Assembly: GCA_026004735.1 (NCBI GenBank)
Contig: BPJS01000001.1
Location: 2,170,001 to 2,234,000 of the forward strand
Direction of reading: 5' to 3'
DNA: 64,000 bases
Source: Isosphaeraceae bacterium
GTDB lineage: Bacteria > Planctomycetota > Planctomycetia > Isosphaerales > Isosphaeraceae
Both the position numbers and the translations under genes were made by a program. Shown here piece after piece: positions 8,541 through 17,248 of this stretch; the stretch's first letter is position 1, and every line of letters begins with the position of its first letter. A model generated the notes under the pieces. That model ran no database searches, was not told the origin of the DNA, and saw nothing but the letters and a program-made list of their open reading frames with translations.

Positions 8541-10301
8541 ATGGCGATTTTGTGCGTGATCGGGGTAACGCTCCTGGGCGCAACGTTGTTCTGGGCGGCC
8601 TGGGCGCTGGCCGCGCCGGTTCCTCCGCCGATCCAAGCCGAGCGGCCTCAGAGCGAGCCGTTGGTTCCGGTCGCGGTGCGCTGGGTTGACGAACGTCGGA
8701 TCGCCGTCGCGTTGCGCGAAGGCCGGGAGCTGGCGATCGTCGACGTCGAGAGCGCCGCCATCGAGCGTCGGATCCGACTGCCGTTTCGGCCGGCGACGCT
8801 ATTGGACGGCGGGGAAGGGGGCTGGTGGGTCGGGGGGCAGGATGGCGAGCTGGCTATGATCGACCAGGGTGGGTCGATTCAGTGGATCGAGGACCTCGGC
8901 GCTGGTCCGGTGCAGATGGCCCGGCTGGCCGATGGCCGCTGGGCGGCGGTGGCTCGTTGGGAACGGCAAGCCGCGATCTTGGAACCACGGTCGGGCAGCC
9001 GCCGTCGCATTGCGCTGCCGTTCGAACCGGGTGAGGTGATTGGCTTGTTGGATGGCCGGCTGGTCGTCTCCGACGCGTTCCGCGGCCAGTTCGCAGTCCT
9101 CGATCCGAACGCTGACCCCACCAGGATCCAGCGGCTGAGCGTCGAGGGTGGCGGCCTGCGGGGTCTCAGCTTGACGCCGGACGGAACAGAACTCCTCTAC
9201 GCCAGCATGGTCAGCTCGGGCACGATCCCCCTGACGGCGACCAACCTGGACTGGGGGCTGGTCCTATCGAGCAAGCTCTCCGCGCTCAGAATTCCGGAGG
9301 ACTTGGCTTCGCAAGGCCGCGCTGAACCGTTGCGTCTGACGCTCGATGGCTCCGGCCACGGCGCGGCCGACCCGATCGCCCTGGCCCAGAGTCCGGATGG
9401 CCGGTGGATCTACATAGCCTGTCGCGGCAGCCATCAGGTGATCGAAATCGATCGAGAACTGGGCGTGCCACCGTCGGACGGTCGTCGCGCACTGGGCCAC
9501 CGCCACCGCCTTCGGGTGGTCGAAGTCGGCCGCAATCCCACCGCGCTGGATCGCTCACCCCAAGGCCGTTTGGCCACAGCCGACCTGATGTCCGACTCGA
9601 TCACGATCTTGGCGCCCAGACCGCTTCGCCTGGAGCGCACCATCCGCCTCACCGACGTCTCCACCCGTCGGACCCCGGAACTGCGCGGCGAGGCGCTTTT
9701 TCTCGATGCCCAGGCTTCGATGGACCGTTGGATGAGTTGCGCAAGCTGCCATATCGACGGCCATACCAATGGCTTACGCTTCGACACCCTGGGCGACGGG
9801 AGTCATGGAAGCCCCAAAGACACACCGACCCTGCTCGGCGTCGGTTCCACGGCGCCGTATGGCTGGACCGGGCGATTCGCCACGCTGGATGAGCAGGTTG
9901 AGCACTCGCTCAGGACGACGCTTCATGGTCCGCCCCCTTGGCCTGATGACCGGGCGGACCTGGTGGCGTATCTGGAATCGCTGGCGCCGCCGCCCCGGCT
10001 GCCCGTGACGCGGCCCGACCTCGTCGAACAGGGTGAGGCGCTCTTTGTGCGTCACTTATGTTCTGGCTGCCATTGGCCTCCCTCGTACGCGAGCCGACCG
10101 CTGCGCGAGGTGGGCACGGCGGCGCCGGGTCAGAGCTTCAGTGTGCCCTCGCTTCGGGGTGTCGGCCGCACGCCGCCCTACCTCCACGATGGAAGCGCCG
10201 ATACTCTAGAGGAACTGCTCCAGCGCCATCATCCCGAGTGTTCTGAACCGCTCGACGAGCCGCAACGCGCCGCTCTGGCCGCCTTCCTCGAATCGCTATG
10301 A
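8541..10301 (+). CDS. Beta-propeller / di-haem cytochrome c peroxidase-like protein
   Basis: 586 residues. A hydrophobic N-terminal helix (about 4-25) is a signal peptide or anchor. Residues ~40-385 are repeated beta-propeller (YncE/surface-layer type) strands such as AQSPDGRWIYIACRG. The C-terminal ~200 residues hold two haem c sites, C400-x2-C403-H404 and C507-x2-C510-H511, in the layout of MauG/cytochrome c peroxidase-like proteins (TPTLLGVGSTAPYGWTGR; VPSLRGVGRTPPYLHDG). It would act in the periplasm as an electron-transfer or peroxide-reducing protein, perhaps modifying a partner. The start ATG follows holA by 16 bases and the stop overlaps the next ATG by 4 bases. Confidence 0.85.
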   Translation: MAILCVIGVTLLGATLFWAAWALAAPVPPPIQAERPQSEPLVPVAVRWVDERRIAVALREGRELAIVDVESAAIERRIRLPFRPATLLDGGEGGWWVGGQDGELAMIDQGGSIQWIEDLGAGPVQMARLADGRWAAVARWERQAAILEPRSGSRRRIALPFEPGEVIGLLDGRLVVSDAFRGQFAVLDPNADPTRIQRLSVEGGGLRGLSLTPDGTELLYASMVSSGTIPLTATNLDWGLVLSSKLSALRIPEDLASQGRAEPLRLTLDGSGHGAADPIALAQSPDGRWIYIACRGSHQVIEIDRELGVPPSDGRRALGHRHRLRVVEVGRNPTALDRSPQGRLATADLMSDSITILAPRPLRLERTIRLTDVSTRRTPELRGEALFLDAQASMDRWMSCASCHIDGHTNGLRFDTLGDGSHGSPKDTPTLLGVGSTAPYGWTGRFATLDEQVEHSLRTTLHGPPPWPDDRADLVAYLESLAPPPRLPVTRPDLVEQGEALFVRHLCSGCHWPPSYASRPLREVGTAAPGQSFSVPSLRGVGRTPPYLHDGSADTLEELLQRHHPECSEPLDEPQRAALAAFLESL

Positions 10302-10540
10302 ATCGACCCGCCGACGACGCCTTGCGCCATTGTTGTCAGACGATCCGATCGCTGATCGCCGCTCGGGCCGACCAGCGGCGCTGCTGGCTCCAGCTTGGAT
10401 ACAACCTGGGTCGACTCAGCGAGCTGACCGGCGCGGGTCGAGCCGTCTGGGACGCCTGGAAAGAACCGGCCGCCCAGGGCGACTGGACGACCCTGGCCCG
10501 GTTGGCCGACGCCCTGGAATCCGACTCCGCGCAGCCATGA
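10298..10540 (+). CDS. Small hypothetical protein
   Basis: 80 residues. The start ATG overlaps the cytochrome stop (ATGA) and its own stop overlaps the start of the cation transporter (ATGA), so it sits translationally coupled in the middle of an operon; this is the main reason to believe it. It is helical, rich in Ala, Arg and Trp, with two adjacent Cys (about 12-13). No family recognised. Confidence 0.55.
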   Translation: MNRPADDALRHCCQTIRSLIAARADQRRCWLQLGYNLGRLSELTGAGRAVWDAWKEPAAQGDWTTLARLADALESDSAQP

Positions 10541-11553
10541 GCGACCCAGTTGCGAACGGGATCGCCCGCCGCCCCGAGGCTGGCCACCTTGCCGAATCCC
10601 GGCGGAGGCGCGCGGCGATCGTCTCGGTGGCCGTCGGCTGCTTCATGCTGTTGGGCAAATGGTTGGCGTACGCCCTGACGGGTTCGTCGGCCATTTTGTC
10701 GGACGCGCTGGAGTCGGTCGTTCACGTCGCGGCTACCGGGTTCGCCCTCTACAGCCTGATCGTCTCGGCCCGGCCGCCGGACGAGAAATATCCCTACGGC
10801 TATGGCAAGATTGGCTACTTTTCAGCCGGTTTCGAGGGCGCACTGATCGTTGTGGCCGCTCTGACGATCGGCCACGCGGCAATCCAAGGCCTGCTTCGGG
10901 GCGAGCAACCACGCCAGTTAGGCCTGGGCTTGATGCTGATTTTTGTCGCCAGTCTGGTCAATCTCGGGCTGGGAGGGTGGTTGATCCGGGAGGGAAAACG
11001 GACGCGTTCAATCATCCTCGAAGCCGACGGCCACCATGTGTTGACCGACGCCATCACCAGCTTTGGAGTGGTCCTGGGCGTGGCCCTCGTTCTGCTGACC
11101 GGCTGGTACTGGCTCGACTCGGTGATCGCCTTGCTCGTGGCCGTCAACATCATCGTGACCGGTTTACGGCTCACCCGGCACGCGTTTCTGGGACTGATGG
11201 ACCGGGCCGATAACGGGCTGCTCGAACAATTCGTCGCTGCGCTCAACAACGGACGCCAAGCCGGCTGGATCGACCTGCACAACCTCCGCGCCTGGCAGTC
11301 GGGCGACCGCACGTTTGTCGATTTTCATCTGGTCGTCCCTCCCGGCTGGACCGTCGAGCAACTCCATGAGGCGCACATCCACGCCCGTAATCTGATCAGC
11401 TCGGTCGCCCCGGGACCGGTCGAGTCGGTCATTCACTTCGACCCGGATCGACCCGACCGCCCCGTCGACCCCAACGCACCTTGGACCCTTGCGTCGGCCA
11501 CCCGCACCCCCCGCCACGATCCGGCCGCCGGTCATCCCGACCCGTCCGCCTGA
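10537..11553 (+). CDS. Cation diffusion facilitator (CDF) family transporter
   Basis: 338 residues from the ATG at 10537, which overlaps the preceding stop by 4 bases. Six membrane helices lie in about 25-215. The metal-site motifs are present: SDALESVVH in helix 2 and EADGHHVLTDA in helix 5 (His and Asp residues of the transport site). A cytoplasmic C-terminal domain follows (about 225-315) with the family LHNLRAWQSGDRTFVDFHL strand pattern. CDF proteins export Zn, Co, Fe or Mn by proton antiport; the ion cannot be told from sequence. The C-terminal tail is Pro/Arg-rich. Confidence 0.92.
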   Translation: MSDPVANGIARRPEAGHLAESRRRRAAIVSVAVGCFMLLGKWLAYALTGSSAILSDALESVVHVAATGFALYSLIVSARPPDEKYPYGYGKIGYFSAGFEGALIVVAALTIGHAAIQGLLRGEQPRQLGLGLMLIFVASLVNLGLGGWLIREGKRTRSIILEADGHHVLTDAITSFGVVLGVALVLLTGWYWLDSVIALLVAVNIIVTGLRLTRHAFLGLMDRADNGLLEQFVAALNNGRQAGWIDLHNLRAWQSGDRTFVDFHLVVPPGWTVEQLHEAHIHARNLISSVAPGPVESVIHFDPDRPDRPVDPNAPWTLASATRTPRHDPAAGHPDPSA

Positions 11554-11559
11554 CCCGAC

Positions 11560-11597
11560 CGTGCGGAATCGTTCGGACGCGCACGACATTGTTTTTT
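11560..11597 (+). terminator. Weak hairpin plus T-run after the CDF gene
   Basis: CGTGCG (11560-11565) pairs with CGCACG (11580-11585), and a run of six T follows at 11592-11597 after six other bases. The stem is short and the T-run is displaced, so this is a weak terminator candidate. Confidence 0.35.
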
Positions 11598-11622
11598 CTG
11601 GCCAAAAACGTCACGCGGCTGA

Positions 11623-11650
11623 TTGACAGCCGTTCGATGTGTCGTAATTT
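11623..11650 (+). promoter_or_regulatory. Sigma-70-type promoter for the BON-like gene
   Basis: A perfect -35 box TTGACA (11623-11628) and a -10 box TAATTT (11645-11650) are separated by 16 bases. Transcription from here would give a leader of about 135 bases before the ATG at 11794. Confidence 0.5.
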
Positions 11651-11793
11651 TCGATTAGGCAAATTCTGAGGGGAGTTTTTGCTTGCGTCCCCGACGGTCA
11701 TTTGGCCATGATGAACGCACCCTGGACTAGGAACGGGTGGCGCGGGACGCGTCTGGTACTTTCGGCGACTCTAGCCGGCTGGAGTACCCTCGC

Positions 11794-12018
11794 ATGGTTG
11801 CTCAGAGCCTGAATCGCATGCTGCTCGACCGCGTGGAGTCGCGGATCCGAGAACTGACTTACGGCCGGATTCGCAACCTTGCGGTTGTCGAAGAGGACGG
11901 CAAAGTTGTGGTTCGAGGCCAGGTCCCCTCGCATCATATGCGGCAACTGGCCCTCCAAGGCGCGCTCGAGCTTCTGCCAGGCGACGCCTGCTGCCCGTGC
12001 ATCACAGTGGCCAGCTAA
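11794..12018 (+). CDS. Small BON-domain-like protein
   Basis: 74 residues from the ATG at 11794, with GGAG at 11781-11784 (nine-base spacing). An upstream GTG at 11737 is in frame but has no ribosome site. Residues 12-65 resemble one BON repeat: a helix (LLDRVESRIREL), then strand-turn-strand (RNLAVVEEDGKVVVRGQV), then a second helix. BON domains usually bind membranes or lipids, mostly in exported proteins, but no signal peptide is seen here. The end carries a CCPC cluster, unusual for the family. It forms its own unit between a promoter and a strong terminator. Confidence 0.7.
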   Translation: MVAQSLNRMLLDRVESRIRELTYGRIRNLAVVEEDGKVVVRGQVPSHHMRQLALQGALELLPGDACCPCITVAS

Positions 12019-12055
12019 CTGGTCCGCACTTTCCGTCGATTCGAGCTTGACCTGG

Positions 12056-12091
12056 CCCCCGAGGCGCCCTTGAGACGCCGCGGGGGTTTTT
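12056..12091 (+). terminator. Strong intrinsic terminator after the BON-like gene
   Basis: An 11-bp stem (12056-12066 with 12076-12086, one mismatch), a 9-base loop and five T immediately after (12087-12091). It lies 38 bases past the stop codon. This is the best terminator in the window. Confidence 0.85.
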
Positions 12092-12167
12092 GCCATAGTG
12101 AGTTGTTCGGACGGGCCGATCCCGGGCCTCCGGTTGACGTTTCCTCCACCCCCCCTCGGGCCGAATC

Positions 12168-13685
12168 ATGGCCGAAGCGTTGCGATTGGATCGCTGGGGC
12201 CGTCGCCTGACGACGACCTCGACTCTGCTCTTTTTACTTCTGGCTGGGCAACTCGCCGCCCAGGCACCCCCCGACGCGGCTCGCGAGGCCTGGGATGCCA
12301 TCTACATCGGAAATGCCAAAGTAGGCCATATCCACCTCTGGATCACGCCGGTTCAGGATGCCCGGGGCCGGGAGCTTCTCAACGTTCGGGTGGATTACGA
12401 GCTGAATTTGCGTCGCGGCAACGACATCGCGACAGTTCGAATGCGTTACGGGACGATCGAGCGTCCGGACGGAGAGGTTCTTCGGCTGGATACCAGGACT
12501 CAGGCCGGTCAGCAGGAGATTCGGGCCCGGGGCGACGTGATCGACGGCGCGATGGAATTGACGCTCGAGGTCGGCGGGCAGGTGGCTCGCAAGCGCTTGG
12601 CTTGGGATAAGGACGTGCGCGGACCTTACGGACCTGAGATGAGCCTTTCGCGCGACCCGATTCGGCCAGGTGAGGTCCGGACGGTCCGCAACTTCGTTCC
12701 CGATCTGAACGAGATCTGCGTGACCACGCTCAAGGCGATTGGTCTGGAAGAGATTCCGCTTGGCCCCAAGGGCGACACGTTCCGTCTGATGCGGGTCGAG
12801 GCCACTCTGGCGACGGCCGACGGCCAGCGCAAGCCCGAGTTCGACGCGGTCCACTGGGTCGACGAATCGGGCCAGATTTTGAAGAGTTACGTCAACCAAT
12901 TAGGCGGGATCACGATCTACCGGACGACCAAGGAAGGGGCGCTGGCGCGAACCGATCGGCCCTTGGATCTGCTCGATCACTCGATCATCCCAGTGCCCCG
13001 GCCGATCGCCTCGCCGGATCGCTCGCGAGCCGCCACGTACGAGATCACCGGCTTACCGCTCGAAACCTTCCCCACCGACCAGCGGCAGCAAGCCGAGCTG
13101 ATCCGCGACGGCGTGATCCGGCTTCAAGTCCGCACCGACACCCCCACGACCGGCCCGGCCGGTCCAGCCGAACCGGACGCCTCCTACCTTCGCGCCAACC
13201 CGTTGATCGACTCTTCGGACCCGCTGATCAGCCGGCTTGCCCGCCAGGCCGTGGGCGATGCGCGCGACCCCTGGCAACGCGCCGTGGCGATCCAGCGTTG
13301 GGTGTTCCAGAACATCCGAAACAAGAATTTCTCGACGGCCTTTGAACCGGCGACGGCCGTCGCCCGCGACCGCAGCGGCGACTGCACCGAGCACAGCGTG
13401 CTCACCGCCGCGATGTGTCGTGCGGTTGGTGTGCCGGCACGCTGCGTCGTCGGGCTGGTTTACGCCCCCGACCTCAAAGGCTTCGGGCCGCACATGTGGA
13501 ACGAGGTCTACGTCCAGGGCCGCTGGGTCGCCCTCGATGCCGCGTTCAACCAATCCGAAGTCGACGCCACCCACCTCAAGCTCGCCGACACCAGCCTCGA
13601 AGGCGTCGCCCCGTTCGAGGCTTTTCTGCCGGTGCTCCGCGTCATTCAGCCCGGGGTGCGGATCACGCCGATCGAGGTACGCTAA
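12168..13685 (+). CDS. Secreted transglutaminase-like domain protein
   Basis: 505 residues with an N-terminal signal peptide (hydrophobic core LLFLLLAGQLAAQA, about 20-33). The first ~300 residues are predicted beta-rich with no known family. The C-terminal ~150 residues are a transglutaminase/cysteine-protease-like core: Cys406 in GDCTEHS, His442 in HMWNEVY and Asp457 in ALDAAF form a complete catalytic triad, so the enzyme should be active as a periplasmic protease, amidase or transferase. It precedes the hopanoid genes by about 240 bases and is probably a separate unit. Confidence 0.83.
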   Translation: MAEALRLDRWGRRLTTTSTLLFLLLAGQLAAQAPPDAAREAWDAIYIGNAKVGHIHLWITPVQDARGRELLNVRVDYELNLRRGNDIATVRMRYGTIERPDGEVLRLDTRTQAGQQEIRARGDVIDGAMELTLEVGGQVARKRLAWDKDVRGPYGPEMSLSRDPIRPGEVRTVRNFVPDLNEICVTTLKAIGLEEIPLGPKGDTFRLMRVEATLATADGQRKPEFDAVHWVDESGQILKSYVNQLGGITIYRTTKEGALARTDRPLDLLDHSIIPVPRPIASPDRSRAATYEITGLPLETFPTDQRQQAELIRDGVIRLQVRTDTPTTGPAGPAEPDASYLRANPLIDSSDPLISRLARQAVGDARDPWQRAVAIQRWVFQNIRNKNFSTAFEPATAVARDRSGDCTEHSVLTAAMCRAVGVPARCVVGLVYAPDLKGFGPHMWNEVYVQGRWVALDAAFNQSEVDATHLKLADTSLEGVAPFEAFLPVLRVIQPGVRITPIEVR

Positions 13686-13776
13686 TCTCGGCCTCTGGCC
13701 CTCAAGGTTTACTGGAATCCTCCAGACCACCGGGGCTGCCGGCTCGAACCAGTAAAAGCCGGCGGGCATCCCTTGT

Positions 13777-13805
13777 TTGACATACGGACATGTTTCTAAA
13801 GTAAT
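13777..13805 (+). promoter_or_regulatory. Possible promoter upstream of the hopanoid genes
   Basis: TTGACA (13777-13782), a 17-base spacer and AGTAAT (13800-13805). The -35 is perfect and the -10 weak. It lies in the 242-base gap before shc. A second TTGACA at about 13859 has no good partner. Confidence 0.3.
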
Positions 13806-13927
13806 GCGTCATAGCCGAAGGCCCCGGAAAACCTCAGTGGCGACTGGAGCGCTGGTGGTTGACACATCCCGGGCAGGGCCGACGGACGGGGCGATGCACC
13901 CATCCGTTCCGACTTCTGGAAGGACTC

Positions 13928-16117
13928 ATGGACCAGGCCCAGTTCGAAGCCCGTCAACGGGCGGGAATTGACCTTGCCCGAAAATCGGAAACCGACGTAG
14001 GATCCCACAGCGACTCCGGGCTTGACACGGCAAGCGCACAGTCGGCGAAGGATTCGCATGCAGGGATGACGCTCCGAGACCTCACGGAGGAGGCAGCCGC
14101 ACGTATGATCGCCTACGGGAACGGCACCAGCGCATCGACCGCGCCAACGGGTGTCGAGACGATGGTCTCGCCTCGGGCACTCGATCTGGGTCTGAAGCAG
14201 GCCCGTGATTGGTTTCTCGATCGCCAGCACGATTCTGGCCACTGGGTCGGCGAACTGGAAGGGGATACGATCCTCGAATCGGAATATGTGCTGTTGATGG
14301 CCTATCTGGGCCGGGAGCATGAGCCGGTGTGCGAGCGGCTCTGCCGCTACCTGCTCGAGCGAAGGCTGCCGGGCGGCGGCTGGGCGATCTATCCCGGCGG
14401 GCCGTTCGAGCTGAGCGCCTCGGTCAAGGCCTACTTTGCGCTGAAGCTGGTCGGTTTCCAACCGGACCACCCTGCCCTCAGCGAAGCGCGGGCGCGGATT
14501 CTCGAAGCCGGCGGAGCACAGGCCTGCAACAGCTTCACGCGGTTCTATCTGGCGCTGCTTGGCCAGATTCCCTACTCGGAATGCCCAAGTGTGCCGACCG
14601 AGTTGGTCCTGATTCCGAGCTGGCTGGGCTTCAGTCTGGCCGCGATGTCGGCCTGGACGCGGACGATCGTCGTTCCCTTGTCGATCATGTCCGCGTACCG
14701 TCCGGTGCGTCCGATCCCGTCCGAGCGGGGCATCGCCGAACTGTTCCGAGCGGACCTTCCGCGCACCGCGTTGCGACGGCGCGGACTGAGTTGGGAAAAC
14801 TTCTTTCTGGCCGTGGATCGTGGTTTCAAGCTCGCCGATCGGTTCCTGCCCAAGGCGTGGCGCAATCCGGGCATCCGAGCGGCCCATCGCTGGATGCTCG
14901 AGCACTTCGAGGGTTCTGACGGCCTGGGCGCGATCTTTCCGCCGATGATCTACACGATCATCGCCTTGGACTGCCTGGGCTACGATCGCAATGACGAGCT
15001 GGTGCGGTGGGCGCATCAGCAGTTGGACGATTTGTTCCTCGAGGACGAGGACGGGACACGGATCCAGCCCTGCGTCTCCCCGGTCTGGGATACGGCGATC
15101 GCGATGATCGCCTTGTCGGACGCCGGATTGCCGCCCAACCACCCCGCCCTGTGCCGGGCGGCGCGGTGGATTCTCGACCATGAGGTGCGTACCGCGGGCG
15201 ACTGGTCGATCCGGCGGCCCGGCCTGGAGCCGACCGGCTGGCACTTCCAATACCGCAACAGCCACTATCCCGACATTGACGACACGGCCATGGTCCTGCT
15301 GGCCTTGCGCCGCACGGCGGCGGCCCACGATCCCGAGGCTCGAGCCGCGACCCAGCGGGCGGTCGCCTGGCTCTTGGCCATGCAGAACCGCGACGGCGGC
15401 TGGGCGGCCTTCGACGTCAACATCGACAACGAGGTGCTCACCAAGGTTCCGTTTGCCGACCACAACGCGATGCTCGACCCGAGCTGCGCGGACATCACTG
15501 CGCGGGTGCTCGAGGTTTTGGGCGGCTTGGGGTATCGCGCCGATCATCCCTCGGTGGCGCGGGGTCTGGACTATCTCTGGCGGACCCAGGAGCCGGAAGG
15601 CTGCTGGTACGGACGCTGGGGGGTCAACTACATCTACGGGACCTGGCAGGTCCTGCTCGGCTTGCGAGCGCTGGATTTCCCGATGGATCATCCGCGGGCT
15701 CGCCGCGCGGCCGACTGGCTCGAATCGGTTCAGCAGCCCGGGGGCGGCTGGGGCGAGACCTGCGCCAGCTACGATGACCCAACGCTCAAAGGCCAGGGCG
15801 AGCCGACCGCTTCGCAGACCGCCTGGGCGATCCTCGGTCTGATCGCGGCTGGCCGGGCCCACACCGAAGCGGTCCGACGCGGCATCCGGTTCCTTCTGGA
15901 GAATCAGACCGAAAACGGAACCTGGGAAGAGCCTCAGTACACCGGCACGGGTTTTCCCCGGGTGTTCTACCTCAAGTATCACTACTATCGGAATTACTTT
16001 CCGCTGATGGCCCTGGGGCGGTATCGGGCCGCAGTCGGGCTGCCGACGCCGTCGATCTCGCCGCGGGCCGCGATCCCCGCGCGGTTGCTGGCCGACCCTC
16101 GGTCCGGACAACTCTGA
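13928..16117 (+). CDS. shc: Squalene-hopene cyclase
   Basis: 729 residues from the ATG at 13928, preceded by GGAAGGA. The protein aligns well to the family from about residue 85, so an internal ATG (14065) is an alternative and the first ~50 residues may be non-conserved. The catalytic acid motif D449-I-D451-D452-T-A is intact. QW repeats that stiffen the double alpha-barrel are visible (for example QNRDGGWAAFD, QQPGGGWGET, QTENGTWEE). The enzyme cyclises squalene to hopene/hopanol at the inner membrane. It is followed by hpnH and hpnG, so the side chain is probably extended. Typical length is 630-720. Confidence 0.95.
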   Translation: MDQAQFEARQRAGIDLARKSETDVGSHSDSGLDTASAQSAKDSHAGMTLRDLTEEAAARMIAYGNGTSASTAPTGVETMVSPRALDLGLKQARDWFLDRQHDSGHWVGELEGDTILESEYVLLMAYLGREHEPVCERLCRYLLERRLPGGGWAIYPGGPFELSASVKAYFALKLVGFQPDHPALSEARARILEAGGAQACNSFTRFYLALLGQIPYSECPSVPTELVLIPSWLGFSLAAMSAWTRTIVVPLSIMSAYRPVRPIPSERGIAELFRADLPRTALRRRGLSWENFFLAVDRGFKLADRFLPKAWRNPGIRAAHRWMLEHFEGSDGLGAIFPPMIYTIIALDCLGYDRNDELVRWAHQQLDDLFLEDEDGTRIQPCVSPVWDTAIAMIALSDAGLPPNHPALCRAARWILDHEVRTAGDWSIRRPGLEPTGWHFQYRNSHYPDIDDTAMVLLALRRTAAAHDPEARAATQRAVAWLLAMQNRDGGWAAFDVNIDNEVLTKVPFADHNAMLDPSCADITARVLEVLGGLGYRADHPSVARGLDYLWRTQEPEGCWYGRWGVNYIYGTWQVLLGLRALDFPMDHPRARRAADWLESVQQPGGGWGETCASYDDPTLKGQGEPTASQTAWAILGLIAAGRAHTEAVRRGIRFLLENQTENGTWEEPQYTGTGFPRVFYLKYHYYRNYFPLMALGRYRAAVGLPTPSISPRAAIPARLLADPRSGQL

Positions 16118-16221
16118 GTCGCCTGTCGGACGCAACGTCCGGTTCAAAGACCTGCTGGGGCTGGCGCGTCGGCTTCCGAACCTCCAGACGTGAGCTAGCC
16201 CCCCCTCGAGGAGCCTCGCCC

Positions 16222-17229
16222 ATGCCTTTGCGGTTTCCGCTTCCGATGACGCTCCGAATCGCCCGGCATGTGGCGACTCAGAAGATGTCCGGAGCCAGGC
16301 GATTCCCGATGGTGCTCATGCTCGAGCCGCTGCACGCCTGCAACCTCACCTGCACCGGATGCGGGCGAATTCGGGAATACTCGACCTCGCTCAAGGAGCG
16401 TCTGACGGTTCAGGAGTGCCTGGATTCGGTCGATGAATGCGGCGCTCCGGTCGTCTCGATCTGCGGCGGCGAGCCGCTGATCTACCCCGGGATCGGTGAG
16501 CTCGTCGCCAAGATCCTCGAGCGAAAAAAGGCGGTCTATCTCTGCACCAACGGAATGTTCATCCGCAAGAAGATCGCCGAATTCAAACCCTCGCCGATGT
16601 TCTTCTTCAATGTCCATCTGGACGGCATGCGCCGCAGCCACGACATCGCCGTCGAACGCGAGGGCGTCTTCGACGCGGCGATTGACGGCATCCGCTGCGC
16701 CAAAGAACACGGCTTCATGGTCTGCACCAACACGACCGTGTTTGCCGAGACGGATATGAACGAGCTGGACCAATTGTTCGGCTTTCTCACCGGCCTGGGC
16801 GTGGACGGATTCATGATTGCTCCGGGGTACGAATACTCGGCCGTGCAGGTCAAGGAGATCTTCTTGACCCGAGCCAAGATTCGCGAGAAGTTCCGCGCCG
16901 CCGAGGCCATGTTCCGCAAGTACCGGTTCGCCACGTCGCCGATTTACCTCGAATTCTTGATGGGCAAGCGCGAGATGCAGTGTTCGGCCTGGGCTAGCCC
17001 GACCCGCAACGTCAAGGGCTGGAAAGGCCCCTGCTACCTGATCACCGACATCCATCACAAGAGTTTCAACGACCTGCTCCAGAAGACGCCATGGGATCGC
17101 TACGGCTATGGGCGCGACCCCCGGTGTGAGAACTGCATGTCGCACGTCGGTTATGAGACCGCGGCGGCCGTCGGCGTGAATAAGCGGCTGGGAGACACGC
17201 TCAAGATGATCCGCTGGCAGTTCCTCTGA
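16222..17229 (+). CDS. hpnH: Adenosyl-hopene transferase HpnH (radical SAM)
   Basis: 335 residues, with GAGGAG ten bases before the ATG. The radical-SAM cluster is C40-x3-C44-x2-C47 (CNLTCTGC). The GGEPL motif that contacts SAM follows at about 81-85. A C-terminal cysteine group (CENCMSH) matches the HpnH family. The enzyme adds the 5'-deoxyadenosyl radical to hopene, giving adenosylhopane, the first step of C35 bacteriohopanepolyol side-chain synthesis. It lies between shc and the HpnG-like nucleosidase. Length is normal for the family. Confidence 0.95.
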   Translation: MPLRFPLPMTLRIARHVATQKMSGARRFPMVLMLEPLHACNLTCTGCGRIREYSTSLKERLTVQECLDSVDECGAPVVSICGGEPLIYPGIGELVAKILERKKAVYLCTNGMFIRKKIAEFKPSPMFFFNVHLDGMRRSHDIAVEREGVFDAAIDGIRCAKEHGFMVCTNTTVFAETDMNELDQLFGFLTGLGVDGFMIAPGYEYSAVQVKEIFLTRAKIREKFRAAEAMFRKYRFATSPIYLEFLMGKREMQCSAWASPTRNVKGWKGPCYLITDIHHKSFNDLLQKTPWDRYGYGRDPRCENCMSHVGYETAAAVGVNKRLGDTLKMIRWQFL

Positions 17230-17248
17230 GCGGCTCCTGGGCCCGGCG

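Noticed and set aside
13796..16147. Minus-strand open frame of 783 codons
   Set aside because: It is antisense to shc, whose DxDDTA and QW motifs are certain; the antisense product is Arg/Gly-rich and without family features.
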